Below are positions 8,551-19,355 of a DNA stretch of 64,000 bases, piece after piece. Position 1 is the stretch's first letter, and each line of letters starts with the position of its first letter. A program made the position numbers and the translations under genes. Location: contig NZ_SNWE01000010.1 in the NCBI RefSeq assembly GCF_004362395.1, positions 62,001 through 126,000 on the forward strand, read 5' to 3'. The notes beneath the pieces are model-generated. The model did no database searches. It saw nothing but the letters and a program-made list of their open reading frames with translations, and was not told where the DNA came from. Origin of the DNA: Salegentibacter sp. 24 (GTDB lineage: Bacteria; Bacteroidota; Bacteroidia; Flavobacteriales; Flavobacteriaceae).

Positions 8551-8802
8551 ATTATTAATTCTTTCAAAATACTTATTGTGTATTCTGCCAAGTGATTTGC
8601 CTTGAGTAAAACAAATCCTGCTAGAATTTCGAGTACAAATTAAAGTGCTTAATTATTATTATCAAAACTAAAAGTATAATTTTTAACAACTATATAATCT
8701 TACCAAAGGTATATAGTTGAAAATCAACTTTCGGAGATCATAAATTAAGCTGTTTTAAATGGATTATTCTTTTACTAATATCTTATTGTTCCATTTCTAG
8801 AC
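8551..8802. other. Spacer upstream of tRNA-Pro
   Basis: No open gene is seen on either strand between the tRNA and the terminator of the next gene. The minus-strand tRNA promoter should lie in the first 60 bases; a near match to TAnnTTTG (GTATTTTG) is present at about 8565, one base short in spacing. The remainder is AT-rich and featureless. Confidence 0.4.
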
Positions 8803-8844
8803 AAAAAAAGCTGTTTAAAAAGCAATAATACTTTTCGAACAGCT
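8803..8844 (-). terminator. Terminator of the carboxypeptidase-regulatory-like gene
   Basis: Arms AGCTGTT and AACAGCT are separated by about 22 bases. On the minus strand the distal arm runs into seven T residues. It lies 22 bases after the stop codon of the gene at 8867. Confidence 0.7.
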
Positions 8845-8866
8845 ATTTATAAATATCAGAAAATTT

Positions 8867-10129
8867 TTACTGAATGTTCCGCTGAATTTTTTCTATAGCA
8901 TTTTGTATAGATTTATCAGGTTCTATTATATTATTACTACCCCAGAATTGCATATCTGTGAAGCCTGCTATGTCATCAGCCATTACAACTCTTTTACTCA
9001 GAAAATTTGCATCTTTTTTTATCCTATCTTCGGTTAGGGGTTGCCAGTTGGTAACTGCCATTTCGGAATCTACCTGATACCTTGAATTAAATAATTTTTT
9101 CTTCCAGTTTACTACAAAAAGGAGTCTGGCATTGGAGTATCCAAAATACCATTTCCCATCTTGTTGATGATAATCAATATCATAACTAACTTCTATGGGG
9201 TAAACCTTTGTACCTCCTGGCTTTTTATTGACAAACATATTACTAGCTGCCCGCCTGTTATCCACATTTCTATGTAATTTAGCTCGCACTAAGCTTTGAG
9301 TTTCTGCATCAATAAAAAGGGTTCCGTAAAACCAAGGCATTTCTCTATTTTTATCTTTAAAACTCACAACATACAAATACCGGTTATCAATTCTTGTTGG
9401 CTCTTCAAATTTGAACTCGTAATTATCCAACTCCTGGTCATAAAATAAATAATCAGGATATTTCATTACATCTATAAAGAGCGTATTAAAAGGACCTCCA
9501 CGTAATTTTAGAGCTAATGTATCCAAACGGTCATAGTCCGCAGTTTTTCTTGCTTTTATAAGTACTATATCTTCTTCTCCATAATGGGTATAAGGTTTTT
9601 TATGTATTTTGACCACGGCTTCACTTAAGGATACATTTCTGTTCCCCTTGCTTATGCTTTCGCGGTAGAAAGCAGTCATTTGCGTAGGATTATCTATATA
9701 GTTATCCCCTCGATTGTTTAGCATCGTTTGAACCAGTCCTTGTGCGTCTCCGGCTCTATATACTTTTACCTCTGTTAGTTCCTCGACCACAGGGTCTAAA
9801 TATATAATGGTCCCATGTGATTTAAAATAACTCAGTGGAAGATTTTTACTTTGATAACCCAGGTATGAAATATTTACCGTACCCGGAGATACACTCTTTG
9901 GTACTTTCAGAGAAAATTTACCTTCTGAATTAGTGACGGTAGAGATATTTGTTTCGTTTACAGACAGATGAGCATTCATAATTGGGTCATCATTATTAGA
10001 GTTGATTACCTCACCTTTGTATTCTACATAATCCTGAGAGGATTCCTGTAAGATTGGAGCAGCATTTAGAGGAGCATAGCTAACAAGCATACCCACTAAA
10101 AAAAGAGAAAGGGCTTTTAAATTTATCAT
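8867..10129 (-). CDS. Carboxypeptidase-regulatory-like domain protein, exported
   Basis: A 420-residue exported protein of the cell envelope. The N-terminus (LKALSLFLVGMLVSYAPLNAAP) looks like a Sec signal peptide cleaved after residue 23 or so. Residues about 37-115 form a CarboxypepD_reg-like beta-sandwich (YKGEVINSNNDDPI, GKFSLKVPKS, VNISYLGYQ), the fold found at the start of many TonB-dependent receptors. The remainder is a beta-rich region without catalytic motifs, of the kind labelled only as regulatory-like domain protein in this phylum. There is no TonB plug or barrel, so it is not a receptor itself. It has its own terminator and is apparently monocistronic. Specific function unknown. 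Confidence 0.75.
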   Translation of the reverse strand: MINLKALSLFLVGMLVSYAPLNAAPILQESSQDYVEYKGEVINSNNDDPIMNAHLSVNETNISTVTNSEGKFSLKVPKSVSPGTVNISYLGYQSKNLPLSYFKSHGTIIYLDPVVEELTEVKVYRAGDAQGLVQTMLNNRGDNYIDNPTQMTAFYRESISKGNRNVSLSEAVVKIHKKPYTHYGEEDIVLIKARKTADYDRLDTLALKLRGGPFNTLFIDVMKYPDYLFYDQELDNYEFKFEEPTRIDNRYLYVVSFKDKNREMPWFYGTLFIDAETQSLVRAKLHRNVDNRRAASNMFVNKKPGGTKVYPIEVSYDIDYHQQDGKWYFGYSNARLLFVVNWKKKLFNSRYQVDSEMAVTNWQPLTEDRIKKDANFLSKRVVMADDIAGFTDMQFWGSNNIIEPDKSIQNAIEKIQRNIQ

Positions 10130-10296
10130 AGCTATAAGGTTTTGATTTTCATCATAATATACGAATATTTAATGACAAAAAATAGTGATTTCGCCTTCAG
10201 TAAATATATTTTATTTGGTATATCGCCATATTTTACGAAGAAGATAAAAATTGCCTAATTTCGACAGAAAAATAGAGGTATTAAATTAGATTAAAT

Positions 10297-11172
10297 ATGA
10301 GCCACGATCATCATCATACTTCATCCGGAAAAAACCTTAAACTTGCATTTTTTCTTAACCTGGCATTTACCATTCTTGAATTCATTGGTGGGATTTATGT
10401 AAATAGTATCGCCATTGTCTCAGATGCCGTTCACGATCTTGGGGATAGTCTTTCTCTTGGTACTTCTTGGTATCTTGATAATAAATCGAAACAAAAAAGC
10501 GATTCGAAGTTTTCTTTTGGGTATAGAAGATTTTCACTTTTAGGTGCTTTAATTAATAGTTTAGTTCTTATTGGTGGTTCCGTGTACGTGATTTATGAAG
10601 CGGTGAGAAGACTAATGGCTCCTGAACATTCTGATGCTCAGGGAATGATGATCTTTGCTATTATCGGCGTTGCTGTTAACGGTTTCGCTGCATGGAAATT
10701 GAGTAGTGGTAAGACTCTGAACGAAAAAGTTGTCTCCTGGCATTTATTGGAAGATGTTTTAGGTTGGGTCGCCGTTCTTGTGGTTTCCATTATCCTACAG
10801 TTTAGAGACATACATTACCTAGATCCGGCCTTATCTTTGGCCATTACTTTATATATTTTATGGAACGTATTTAAAAGATTAAAAAAGACTTTATATATTT
10901 TTCTACAGGGTACACCCAGTGAAATCAATATAAAAGAAGTAAAATATAAGATTGAAAGAATCCAAGGGGTAGCCTCTACCCACCATGTACATATCTGGTC
11001 ACAGGAAGGAGAGCATCATGTGTTTACAGCTCATGTGAAACTACAGCATATTAATTGTTTTAAAGAATATCTAAAATTAAAAACTGAAGTGCTAAATTCG
11101 CTGGAACCTTATAATTTTGAACATTTTACAGTTCAATTTGAACTGGATTCTGAAACCTGTAGTTTGACCTAA
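10297..11172 (+). CDS. Cation diffusion facilitator (zinc/cobalt/cadmium exporter)
   Basis: An inner-membrane antiporter that exports divalent metal ions. The 291-residue protein starts with a His-rich leader (MSHDHHHTSSG), then has about six membrane helices. The metal site is visible as SDAVHDLGD in helix 2 and HLLEDVLGW in helix 5, the HxxxD and HxxxD pair characteristic of Zn-CDF proteins of the CzcD group. The C-terminal ferredoxin-like cytosolic domain follows from about residue 210 (VASTHHVHIWSQEGE), with a further His cluster. It stands alone, without a MerR- or Fur-type regulator nearby. Preference for zinc is the family default; selectivity cannot be read from sequence. Confidence 0.9.
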   Translation: MSHDHHHTSSGKNLKLAFFLNLAFTILEFIGGIYVNSIAIVSDAVHDLGDSLSLGTSWYLDNKSKQKSDSKFSFGYRRFSLLGALINSLVLIGGSVYVIYEAVRRLMAPEHSDAQGMMIFAIIGVAVNGFAAWKLSSGKTLNEKVVSWHLLEDVLGWVAVLVVSIILQFRDIHYLDPALSLAITLYILWNVFKRLKKTLYIFLQGTPSEINIKEVKYKIERIQGVASTHHVHIWSQEGEHHVFTAHVKLQHINCFKEYLKLKTEVLNSLEPYNFEHFTVQFELDSETCSLT

Positions 11173-11456
11173 TTCCAATTTGGATTTCTAAGTTTATTTT
11201 CTAGAATATAATTTATTGAATAGCCGTAATATTTATTAAAATCAATCAATTCGAATCCAATTTATCTAACAAATTAGGAGTCAGTCCTTCATGTTTTTAT
11301 TCCTCTTTAGAGGCTTAACAAACTTCACAATTATTGAAAATCTTTGTATGTTTGGAGTCACTAACAAGCAAATCAATCTGAATTTCTTCAATATTACCCT
11401 ACTGCGAAGAGATTAAGGAGTAGCTCCTGTATTTTGCAGGCAGATAAATCTTAAAT

Positions 11457-11930
11457 ATGTCGTGGTACGTTTTATATACAAAACCCAGAACTGAAAGAAA
11501 AGTTGCTGAAAGTTTGGAACAAATGGGCCTAGAGGTTTACTGTCCTTTGATCACAGAAATCAGGCAGTGGAAAGACCGCAAGAAAAAACTTAAAACACCA
11601 CTTTTTAAGTCGTATGTTTTCATTAAGCTAGAAGAAAAGAAGCGCAACCAGGTTTTTGATGTACCCGGGGTGGTACGATATTTATTCTGGCTGGGAAAAC
11701 CTGCCATTGTAAGAAATGAAGAAATTGAGGTTATTCAAAAGTGGTTAAACCATGAAAAGGTAAACGAGGCTAAAGTAGAGCACCTTAATGAAGGAGATAG
11801 AATAATTATTAAAAATGGAGCCTTTAAGGACCACGAAGCCATTATTCGTGAGGTTGGAAAAAGAAAAATGCGTTTGATTATGCCTAAACTTGGATTTACG
11901 GTGGAGGTTAAAACAAAAGAGCTTGTTTAG
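11457..11930 (+). CDS. NusG paralogue of the UpxY/RfaH type (transcription antiterminator)
   Basis: A 157-residue specialised NusG. The NGN domain spans residues 1-100 (WYVLYTKPRTERKVAESL, PLFKSYVFIKL) and a KOW motif covers about 110-150 (LNEGDRIIIKNGAFKDHEA). In Bacteroides such UpxY proteins are the first gene of capsule loci and suppress premature termination in that operon. Here no polysaccharide genes follow: a 280-base spacer and a convergent terminator come next. The leader upstream carries an AGGAG-TAG-CTCCT inverted repeat about 38 bases before the start. A TATGTTTG promoter-like element lies at 11347-11354. The housekeeping nusG should sit elsewhere with the ribosomal genes. Confidence 0.85.
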   Translation: MSWYVLYTKPRTERKVAESLEQMGLEVYCPLITEIRQWKDRKKKLKTPLFKSYVFIKLEEKKRNQVFDVPGVVRYLFWLGKPAIVRNEEIEVIQKWLNHEKVNEAKVEHLNEGDRIIIKNGAFKDHEAIIREVGKRKMRLIMPKLGFTVEVKTKELV

Positions 11931-12211
11931 AAATATTCAATTACTTTTCCTTTTTAAATAATTGGAAGGCTCCCAGTTCCCTTGTACAATTCTTCTTCCG
12001 CATTCTAGTTATAGTCCTAATCTGAATACTGTGCAGTGCTCAATCTTTCTGTAACTTTTAAGATTTAAATAGGAGATCAATTACCCCAGTATCTTATGGC
12101 TATCTATTCAAACTTTGTGTTCATAGAAAAAAAAACGAATTTTTAATTTCCATCTTCCATTATTATCGAAATAATTCGCAATAATAAGAATGCCATAAAA
12201 GTTTAAAGCAT
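11931..12211. other. Spacer with no recognised feature
   Basis: Nothing that looks like a gene, tRNA or repeat is seen between the UpxY-like gene and the shared terminator. The sequence is AT-rich with stops in all frames. Confidence 0.4.
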
Positions 12212-12240
12212 AAAAAACCACCAGAATTCTGGTGGTTTTT
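12212..12240. terminator. Bidirectional terminator between the UpxY-like gene and the TPR gene
   Basis: A symmetrical hairpin AAAAACCACCAG-AATT-CTGGTGGTTTTT has a T-run on both strands. It lies 21 bases past the stop of the minus-strand TPR gene and also blocks plus-strand read-through. Confidence 0.85.
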
Positions 12241-12260
12241 TATTATAGTTTCAATTTTAT

Positions 12261-13499
12261 TTACTCTAAACGAGCTTTAAGCGCTGCTGCTTTTTCCGTT
12301 TCACCTAATTGATTATAGATATTAATAGCAGTTCTAATAACATTTACATTTTCCGGATCAGCTTCAATTACTTTTTCAAGGTATGGTACTGCTTGCTGGT
12401 AAATCTCATTACGTTCCTTTTCAAGCTCTTCATAACGCTTGTTATCTTCTTTACTCATACCAAGCTGATTCATTTCATCAATGATGCCTCGTTCCTTCGC
12501 TAAAATGGCAACAACAATATTCATTCTTGCATTGGTCATTTCAGGATCAATTTCCAGAGCCTTCTTATAATAATCAATGGCTTTTTCATTGTTACCTAAT
12601 TCAGCCGCAGTTACCCCAAGATTATAATAAACATTAGGATCATTCGGATTTTTCTTTACAATCTCCTGCATTAACTCATTATATTTCTCCTTATTACCCA
12701 TTCTGTAATAAACATCAGCTTCAGCCTGGATTAATGCAATATTGTCAGGATTCTCTGCTTTTGCATCTTGAATAGCCTGAATAGCTTTTTCATCCTGGCC
12801 TTCCTGAATATAAATCAAAGCGATATTCTTTGCTATTTCACCCTTTTTGGAAGGGATTTTACGCTCTTGAGGATTTTCGTATTCACCTGTTTTAAGCAAG
12901 ATATCTCTTTGTCCCTTTGGCATTACTTCTTCTTCACCTGTTTCTACATTTGTGGCTAAATATTCCACACCGGAACCATCATATCCTAATTCCTTTAGGT
13001 CTTTATAATATTCAAGAGCAGTAGTGTAATCCTGTGCATTTAAAGAATTTGCTGCAGCATAGTATAAATACAGAGTATCTTCTTTATTTAACTGATAGCT
13101 ATAATACAATTTATCAGCTGCAGATTTGTATTCCTCCGTATTTTGGTCATTTATAGCACTCTGTACTAAAGCATTTCTTACCTGCTCAGTTCCTTGGACC
13201 GCTTCTTCTTCATTGCCTAACTCCTTGGCTTTTTCAAAAGCTTCCACAGCTATTTTCAAATCCTCCAAAGAAGTATTTTCGCCGTTCCCAAGGTAAGCTT
13301 GACCTTTATATAAATAGAATCTCTCTGTCCATTTTTCATTGGCTTCAGAAAGCATAGATTCAGCGGTTTGTAATTGAGTTTTGGCCTCTGCATAATTACC
13401 ATCTTCAACTGCGTCCCCTGCATCTCTAATTTCACTTTTTTGTGCAACGGCAGCCATCGATAATAGTGACAAGGCTACAGTAAAAATATTAGTTTTCAT
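12261..13499 (-). CDS. Exported tetratricopeptide-repeat protein
   Basis: A 412-residue protein with a Sec signal peptide (MKTNIFTVALSLLSMAAVAQ) followed by TPR repeats through most of its length. The clearest repeat units are near 285-330 (PNVYYNLGVTAAELGNNEKA, IDYYKKALEIDPEMTNARMN) and at the C-terminus (AVPYLEKVIEADPENVNVIR). It therefore probably acts as a periplasmic protein-protein scaffold. Its start lies only 23 bases after the gyrA stop on the same strand, so it is likely co-transcribed with gyrA. No enzymatic domain is seen. Confidence 0.82.
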   Translation of the reverse strand: MKTNIFTVALSLLSMAAVAQKSEIRDAGDAVEDGNYAEAKTQLQTAESMLSEANEKWTERFYLYKGQAYLGNGENTSLEDLKIAVEAFEKAKELGNEEEAVQGTEQVRNALVQSAINDQNTEEYKSAADKLYYSYQLNKEDTLYLYYAAANSLNAQDYTTALEYYKDLKELGYDGSGVEYLATNVETGEEEVMPKGQRDILLKTGEYENPQERKIPSKKGEIAKNIALIYIQEGQDEKAIQAIQDAKAENPDNIALIQAEADVYYRMGNKEKYNELMQEIVKKNPNDPNVYYNLGVTAAELGNNEKAIDYYKKALEIDPEMTNARMNIVVAILAKERGIIDEMNQLGMSKEDNKRYEELEKERNEIYQQAVPYLEKVIEADPENVNVIRTAINIYNQLGETEKAAALKARLE

Positions 13500-13522
13500 C
13501 TTGTTTTGGTTTTAATTTTTAG

Positions 13523-16054
13523 TTATTCTTCACTATCGTCTGCAATAGTTGTGCCATTTGGATTTTCATCAGTCTCTTCAGTCTTTTCCGGATCTTCCAT
13601 CAGCTCTACATCATCTTCATCGTGCAAGACTTTTGCAACAGCAGCGATTGCATCATTGCCTTTAAGATTGATTAACCTAACTCCTTGAGTTGCTCGTCCC
13701 ATTACCCTAAGATTTGAAACTTCCATCCTTATTACGATTCCCGATTTATTGATAATCATAATGTCTTCTTCATCTGAAACGTTCTTAATAGCAACAAGGC
13801 TACCCGTTTTCTCTGTAATGGAAATAGTTTTGACCCCTTTTCCACCTCGGTTAGTAATTCTGTAATCCTCAAGACTGGATCTTTTCCCGTAACCATTCTC
13901 AGAAACTACAAGGATATCAGAATTAAAATCTTCTACAGAAATCATTCCTACTACTTCGTCCTTATCATCTGCAAGGGTAATGCCTCTTACTCCAGAAGCG
14001 TTTCGTCCCATTGGTCGAGTTTTCCCTTCTTCAAATCGAATAGCTTTACCACTTCTAACAGCAAGCATTACCTGGCTATCCCCATTGGTTAATTTTGCTT
14101 CCAGCAATTCATCGTCTTCTCGAATAGTAATAGCATTAATACCATTTGTCCTAGGTCTTGAATATTGTTCAAGAGAAGTTTTTTTAACCTGGCCTTTTTT
14201 GGTAGCCATAATTACGTAATGTTTATTTACATACTCTTCATCCTTTAGATCTTGAGTACATATAAAAGCTTTTACGCGATCATCTGGATCAATGTTAATA
14301 AGATTTTGGATAGCTCTTCCTTTTGAAGCTTTACTACCTTCGGGAATCTCATAGACACGCATCCAGAAACATTTCCCTTTTTGTGTAAAGAACAACATAT
14401 ACTGGTGGTTGGTTCCAGAAAATAAATATTCAAGGAAATCTTCATTTCTTGTATTAGAACCTTTTTGGCCTACTCCACCCCTATTTTGAGTTTTGTATTC
14501 GTTTAGGGAAGTCCTTTTAATATAACCAGCGTGAGAAATGGTAATTACAACCCGCTCATCAGGGATCATATCTTCAATACTCAAATCACCACCGGCATAT
14601 TCTATAGTGGATCTTCTTTCGTCTCCGTACTTTTCTTTTATTTCAAGAAGTTCATCCTTAATTACCTGCATTCTGCGTTCTTTTCGCGCCAAAATGTCTT
14701 TAAGGTCTTCTATGGTATTCATTATTTCCTCGTACTCTGCACGAAGTTTATCCTGCTCCAAACCAGTAAGCTGACGTAAGCGCATTTCTACAATGGCCTT
14801 TGCCTGAAGTTCGCTTAATTCAAAACGTTCAATTAATTTATTTCTGGCTTCTTCCGCATTACTAGAACCACGGATTAAAGCAATAACCTCGTCTATATTA
14901 TCGGAAGCTATAATTAAGCCTTCCAGGATATGCGCGCGATCTTCGGCCTTTCTAAGTTCAAACTCTGTTCTTCTAACAACAACTTCGTGCCTGTGCTCAA
15001 TAAAATGATAAATAATATCTTTTAAATTTAGCATCTCAGGTCTTCCTTTAACTAGCGCTATATTATTTACACTGAAGGATGTTTGTAAAGCGGTATGTTT
15101 ATAAAGGGTATTAAGAACTATATTAGGAATAGCGTCTCTTTTCAATTGATAGACGATACGCATTCCATTTCTGTCAGATTCGTCTCTAATAAGACTAATT
15201 CCTTCAATCTTCTTTTCGTTAACAAGATCAGCAGTTTTCTTTATCATATCTGCCTTGTTCACCTGATATGGAATTTCAGTAATTACTAAAAATTCTTTTC
15301 CATTTATCTCTTCTAACTGAGATTTGGCCCGCATCATAATACGACCTCTTCCTGTTTTAAAAGCTTCGCGCACCCCATCGTAACCATAGATAATTCCACC
15401 GGTAGGAAAATCTGGAGCTTTAATATGCTCCATAAGCTCTTCGATCTCAATATCATTGTTTTCTATGTATGCAACGGTTCCGTCTATTACTTCAGAAATA
15501 TTGTGAGGTGCCATATTAGTGGCCATACCTACGGCAATACCACTTGCTCCATTTACAAGAAGATTAGGAATACGCGTTGGCATAACCACAGGTTCGTTCA
15601 AGGAATCGTCAAAATTCAGTTGGGTATCTACCGTTTCCTTATCGATATCAGCAAGCATATCCTCACTAATTTTGCGCATCCTTGCTTCAGTATAACGCAT
15701 AGCTGCAGGACTATCGCCATCTACGGAACCAAAGTTACCCTGTCCATCTACAAGCATATACCGCATACTCCAGTGCTGAGCCATTCTTACCATGGTATCA
15801 TAAACCGATGAATCACCGTGAGGGTGATATTTACCTAGAACTTCCCCAACGATTCTCGCCGATTTTTTATAGGCTCGATTAGAGAGTACCCCAAGTTCAT
15901 ACATACCGTATAATACCCGGCGATGGACCGGTTTTAAGCCATCACGAACATCTGGTAAAGCACGTGACACAATGACCGACATTGAATAATCAATGTAAGC
16001 CGATTTCATTTCATCTTCAATATTTATAGGAATAAGCTTTTCTCCTTCAGCCAT
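13523..16054 (-). CDS. gyrA: DNA gyrase subunit A
   Basis: The breakage-reunion subunit of the type II topoisomerase that supercoils DNA, acting with GyrB in the cytoplasm. At 843 residues it is full length. The catalytic tyrosine is Tyr121 (MRYTEARM). The quinolone-resistance-determining region reads [14 protein letters not shown]; Ser82 and Asp86 occupy the positions of E. coli Ser83 and Asp87, that is, the susceptible-type residues. The C-terminal DNA-wrapping domain has a GyrA-box-like QNRGGVG and repeated beta-pinwheel blades, and the protein ends in an acidic tail. The GyrA-box and tail argue against it being topoisomerase IV ParC. A TPR gene follows and clpC is divergent upstream. Confidence 0.97.
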   Translation of the reverse strand: MAEGEKLIPINIEDEMKSAYIDYSMSVIVSRALPDVRDGLKPVHRRVLYGMYELGVLSNRAYKKSARIVGEVLGKYHPHGDSSVYDTMVRMAQHWSMRYMLVDGQGNFGSVDGDSPAAMRYTEARMRKISEDMLADIDKETVDTQLNFDDSLNEPVVMPTRIPNLLVNGASGIAVGMATNMAPHNISEVIDGTVAYIENNDIEIEELMEHIKAPDFPTGGIIYGYDGVREAFKTGRGRIMMRAKSQLEEINGKEFLVITEIPYQVNKADMIKKTADLVNEKKIEGISLIRDESDRNGMRIVYQLKRDAIPNIVLNTLYKHTALQTSFSVNNIALVKGRPEMLNLKDIIYHFIEHRHEVVVRRTEFELRKAEDRAHILEGLIIASDNIDEVIALIRGSSNAEEARNKLIERFELSELQAKAIVEMRLRQLTGLEQDKLRAEYEEIMNTIEDLKDILARKERRMQVIKDELLEIKEKYGDERRSTIEYAGGDLSIEDMIPDERVVITISHAGYIKRTSLNEYKTQNRGGVGQKGSNTRNEDFLEYLFSGTNHQYMLFFTQKGKCFWMRVYEIPEGSKASKGRAIQNLINIDPDDRVKAFICTQDLKDEEYVNKHYVIMATKKGQVKKTSLEQYSRPRTNGINAITIREDDELLEAKLTNGDSQVMLAVRSGKAIRFEEGKTRPMGRNASGVRGITLADDKDEVVGMISVEDFNSDILVVSENGYGKRSSLEDYRITNRGGKGVKTISITEKTGSLVAIKNVSDEEDIMIINKSGIVIRMEVSNLRVMGRATQGVRLINLKGNDAIAAVAKVLHDEDDVELMEDPEKTEETDENPNGTTIADDSEE

Positions 16055-16302
16055 ACTGTAAAGTTTATTTTAGTTCTCAAATCTAACGTGCCAATTTACA
16101 TATTTTATAGATGTTGAAGCCTTATTTGGCCTATTGTTTAATCAAATTTTATTAACAAATATTTAGTGTGCTATCGTTAATAAGTTCCTTATTTTAAGCT
16201 TTGAATATTGAAAGTAATTTTGTCAATTAGCTAATATCATAGGATTAGGTACAATTTTTGAAAGTTTGGTACTGAATAAATAAGAGAGAAAGGAAGATAA
16301 AG

Positions 16303-18864
16303 ATGGATGATAATTTTTCCCCAAGAGTAAAAGATGTAATCGCATATAGCAAAGAAGAAGCATTGCGTTTAGGCCACGATTTTATTGGAACTGAACACCT
16401 TATGCTTGGTTTGCTCCGAGACGGAGATGGCAAAGCTATAGATATTTTAAATGCTTTAGATATAGATTTAAGCCATTTAAGACGTAAAGTAGAAATACTT
16501 AGCCCTGCTAACCCCGAATCTGCGACGGTTTCTAACGAGAAAAGAAACTTGCATCTAACACGTCAGGCAGAGCGTGCTTTAAAAACAACATTTTTAGAAG
16601 CTAAGCTTTTCCAAAGTTCCAATATAAATACGGCTCATTTACTGCTTTGTATTTTAAGAAATGAAAACGACCCTACCACTAAACTACTTAATAAGCTTAA
16701 GATAGATTATGATGGGGTAAAAGATCAGTTTAAATATATGATAGCCAGCGATGAAAATGATTTTCAAGACAGCCCAACGGCCGAGTCATTTTCTGACGAC
16801 GACAGTGGTACAGACGATGCAACAAAAGACAACCCGTTTAGCGGAAGTGGTAGCGGACCTGGGAAAACTTCTAAAAAATCTAAAACACCTGTTTTAGATA
16901 ATTTTGGAAGGGATCTTACTGCCATGGCGGAAACCGATAAGTTAGACCCGGTAGTCGGTCGGGAGAAGGAAATCGAAAGAGTTTCACAAATATTAAGTCG
17001 ACGAAAGAAAAATAATCCCTTATTAATAGGGGAACCAGGGGTTGGAAAATCGGCAATTGCGGAAGGCCTTGCCCTTAGGATTATTCAACGTAAAGTATCA
17101 AGAATACTTTTCGATAAACGCGTTGTTACTCTAGATCTTGCCAGTTTAGTTGCAGGCACAAAATACCGAGGTCAGTTTGAGGAACGTATGAAGGCCGTGA
17201 TGAACGAGCTTGAAAAGAATGACGATATTATTCTTTTTATAGATGAGATTCACACTATTGTGGGCGCAGGAGGAGCCACCGGAAGCCTAGATGCCAGCAA
17301 TATGTTTAAACCTGCGCTAGCCAGAGGGGAAATTCAGTGTATTGGTGCTACAACTTTAGATGAATATCGACAGTACATAGAAAAAGATGGTGCCCTGGAA
17401 AGAAGGTTTCAAAAGGTAATTGTTGAACCTACAACAGTAGAAGAAACTATTGAGATTCTTAATAATATTAAAGATAAATACGAAGATCACCATAATGTAT
17501 CTTATACAGATGAAGCCATTGAGGCTTGTGTAAAATTAACCAACCGATATTTAACGGATCGCTTTTTACCTGATAAAGCAATTGACGCGTTGGATGAAGC
17601 GGGGTCTCGTGTTCACATCACCAATATTGATGTGCCTAAGCAAATTTTAGACCTTGAGCGCAAACTTGAAGAAGTTCGGGAAAAGAAAAATTCCGTGGTT
17701 AAAAAACAGAAATATGAAGAAGCTGCGAAGCTTAGAGATGATGAGAAAAATCTTGAAAAGGAATTACAAATAGCCCAGGAAAAATGGGAAGAGGAATCTA
17801 AAAAACACAAGGAAACCGTTGATGAAGACAGTGTTGCAGATGTCGTTTCTATGATGACCGGTGTTCCTGTAAACCGTATCGCTCAAACCGAAAGTAATAA
17901 ATTGGTTGAACTACCTAAAAAAATAAAAGGAAAGGTGATTGGCCAGGACGACGCGGTTGGAAAAGTGGTGAAAGCTATACAAAGAAATCGTGCAGGACTA
18001 AAAGATCCTAATAAACCTATTGGGTCGTTTATATTTTTAGGCCAAACCGGGGTAGGTAAAACTCAGTTAGCAAAAGTCCTTGCTCGTGAGCTATTTGATA
18101 ATGATGATTCACTTATTCGTATTGATATGAGTGAATATATGGAAAAGTTCGCAATCTCAAGATTGATTGGAGCACCTCCTGGATATGTTGGATATGAAGA
18201 AGGTGGTCAGCTAACAGAAAAAGTACGAAGAAAACCTTACGCGGTGATTCTGCTCGATGAGGTTGAAAAAGCGCATCCGGATGTTTTCAATATGTTACTT
18301 CAGGTTCTGGATGATGGATATTTAACCGATAGTTTAGGTAGAAAGATCGATTTTAGAAACACCATTATCATTATGACTTCCAATATTGGAGCAAGAAAAC
18401 TGAAGGATTTTGGACAGGGAGTTGGATTTGGTACTGCTTCCCAGCGTTCTCAGGTTGATGAAAACGCCAGAAGCGTTATTGAGAATGCTCTTAAAAAAGC
18501 ATTTGCCCCGGAATTCTTAAACAGAATTGATGATGTGGTTATTTTCAATAGTCTTGAACGTGAGGACATTCATAAAATCATTGATATCGAATTGGTAAAA
18601 TTATTTAGCAGAATTGGAAGCCTTGGGTATAATTTAACTTTAAGTGATAAAGCCAAAGATTTTATTGCAGAAAAAGGTTTCGATAAACAATATGGAGCCA
18701 GACCTCTAAACAGAGCTATTCAGAAATATATTGAAGATGCACTGGCTGAAGAGATTATAACTTCAAAATTATCGGAAGGCGATAAGATTTTTATGGATCT
18801 GGATGAAAAGAAAAATGAATTAACTATCAAAATCGATAAAGCAATTAAAGAAACGGAATCGTAA
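16303..18864 (+). CDS. clpC: ATP-dependent Clp protease ATP-binding subunit ClpC
   Basis: A hexameric AAA+ unfoldase that feeds proteins to ClpP. The 853-residue protein has the paired Clp_N repeats (residues 1-145), a Ser/Asp/Gly-rich linker, AAA domain 1 with Walker A GEPGVGKS at 243-250 and Walker B ILFIDEIH, a short middle domain with a UVR-like coiled segment ([16 protein letters not shown]), and AAA domain 2 with GQTGVGKTQ and [11 protein letters not shown]. The short UVR-bearing middle domain distinguishes ClpC from the ClpB disaggregase. GVGFGT, near residue 707, resembles the ClpP-docking loop region of ClpC/ClpA. It is transcribed divergently from gyrA and ends in a terminator. Confidence 0.95.
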   Translation: MDDNFSPRVKDVIAYSKEEALRLGHDFIGTEHLMLGLLRDGDGKAIDILNALDIDLSHLRRKVEILSPANPESATVSNEKRNLHLTRQAERALKTTFLEAKLFQSSNINTAHLLLCILRNENDPTTKLLNKLKIDYDGVKDQFKYMIASDENDFQDSPTAESFSDDDSGTDDATKDNPFSGSGSGPGKTSKKSKTPVLDNFGRDLTAMAETDKLDPVVGREKEIERVSQILSRRKKNNPLLIGEPGVGKSAIAEGLALRIIQRKVSRILFDKRVVTLDLASLVAGTKYRGQFEERMKAVMNELEKNDDIILFIDEIHTIVGAGGATGSLDASNMFKPALARGEIQCIGATTLDEYRQYIEKDGALERRFQKVIVEPTTVEETIEILNNIKDKYEDHHNVSYTDEAIEACVKLTNRYLTDRFLPDKAIDALDEAGSRVHITNIDVPKQILDLERKLEEVREKKNSVVKKQKYEEAAKLRDDEKNLEKELQIAQEKWEEESKKHKETVDEDSVADVVSMMTGVPVNRIAQTESNKLVELPKKIKGKVIGQDDAVGKVVKAIQRNRAGLKDPNKPIGSFIFLGQTGVGKTQLAKVLARELFDNDDSLIRIDMSEYMEKFAISRLIGAPPGYVGYEEGGQLTEKVRRKPYAVILLDEVEKAHPDVFNMLLQVLDDGYLTDSLGRKIDFRNTIIIMTSNIGARKLKDFGQGVGFGTASQRSQVDENARSVIENALKKAFAPEFLNRIDDVVIFNSLEREDIHKIIDIELVKLFSRIGSLGYNLTLSDKAKDFIAEKGFDKQYGARPLNRAIQKYIEDALAEEIITSKLSEGDKIFMDLDEKKNELTIKIDKAIKETES

Positions 18865-18890
18865 GTTTTTAAAGAATAATTAATTTTATA

Positions 18891-18928
18891 AAAGGCTATT
18901 TGAAATTTAATTTTCAATTAGCCTTTTT
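18891..18928 (+). terminator. Terminator of clpC
   Basis: AAAGGCTA and TAGCCTTT form a stem interrupted by an inner pairing of TTGAAA with TTTTCAA, followed by a run of six T residues, 26 bases after the clpC stop. Confidence 0.8.
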
Positions 18929-18980
18929 TCATATTGTTCCTGAAATATATTAAATTTACAAAGAATTAAGCCCTACATTA

Positions 18981-19355
18981 ATGACTACTGATATAATGGA
19001 ATTGGAATTTGGGCAGGTGCGCATCTTTCGAAATATCCTGATTGCCGAATTGAATGAAGGCGTTCTCTTCACAACAGAAAATAATCGAGTATTATTGACT
19101 ATTGGAAAAGAGGCGTTTGAAGGTGGAGACTATGGTTATATTTCTTTCCGTAAGAATTCTTATGCAGTAGATCCTTTGGTTTACCGGGAATCGGCCAATG
19201 CCGGAAATTTAAAAGCTATTGCCGTAGTAAGTGAAAGCGAACTTATTCGCCTGAATGCTCATAAAGTAGAACGTCAGTTTTATAAACCTCCAAATTCTTT
19301 TGAGGTTTTTGATAATTTAGATCAGGCAATAAACTGGATTCAATATAGAATTTAA
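18981..19355 (+). CDS. STAS/SpoIIAA-like small protein, function unknown
   Basis: A 124-residue soluble protein without signal peptide or membrane helix. Its pattern of alternating strands and helices (VRIFRNILIAELNEG, NRVLLTIGKEAFEGGDYGYIS, NLKAIAVVSESELIRLNAH, FEVFDNLDQAINWIQ) resembles the SpoIIAA-like/STAS fold seen in small flavobacterial proteins. The final segment with DNLDQAINWI is typical of that group. No phosphorylatable serine or nucleotide site could be assigned. It follows the clpC terminator and its last codons overlap the end of hutH, transcribed towards it, by four bases. The family assignment is tentative. Confidence 0.65.
   Translation: MTTDIMELEFGQVRIFRNILIAELNEGVLFTTENNRVLLTIGKEAFEGGDYGYISFRKNSYAVDPLVYRESANAGNLKAIAVVSESELIRLNAHKVERQFYKPPNSFEVFDNLDQAINWIQYRI

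Noticed and set aside
13523-16054. Topoisomerase IV subunit A (ParC) as an alternative to GyrA
   Set aside because: The QNRGGVG GyrA-box-like motif, the length and the acidic C-terminal tail favour gyrase A.
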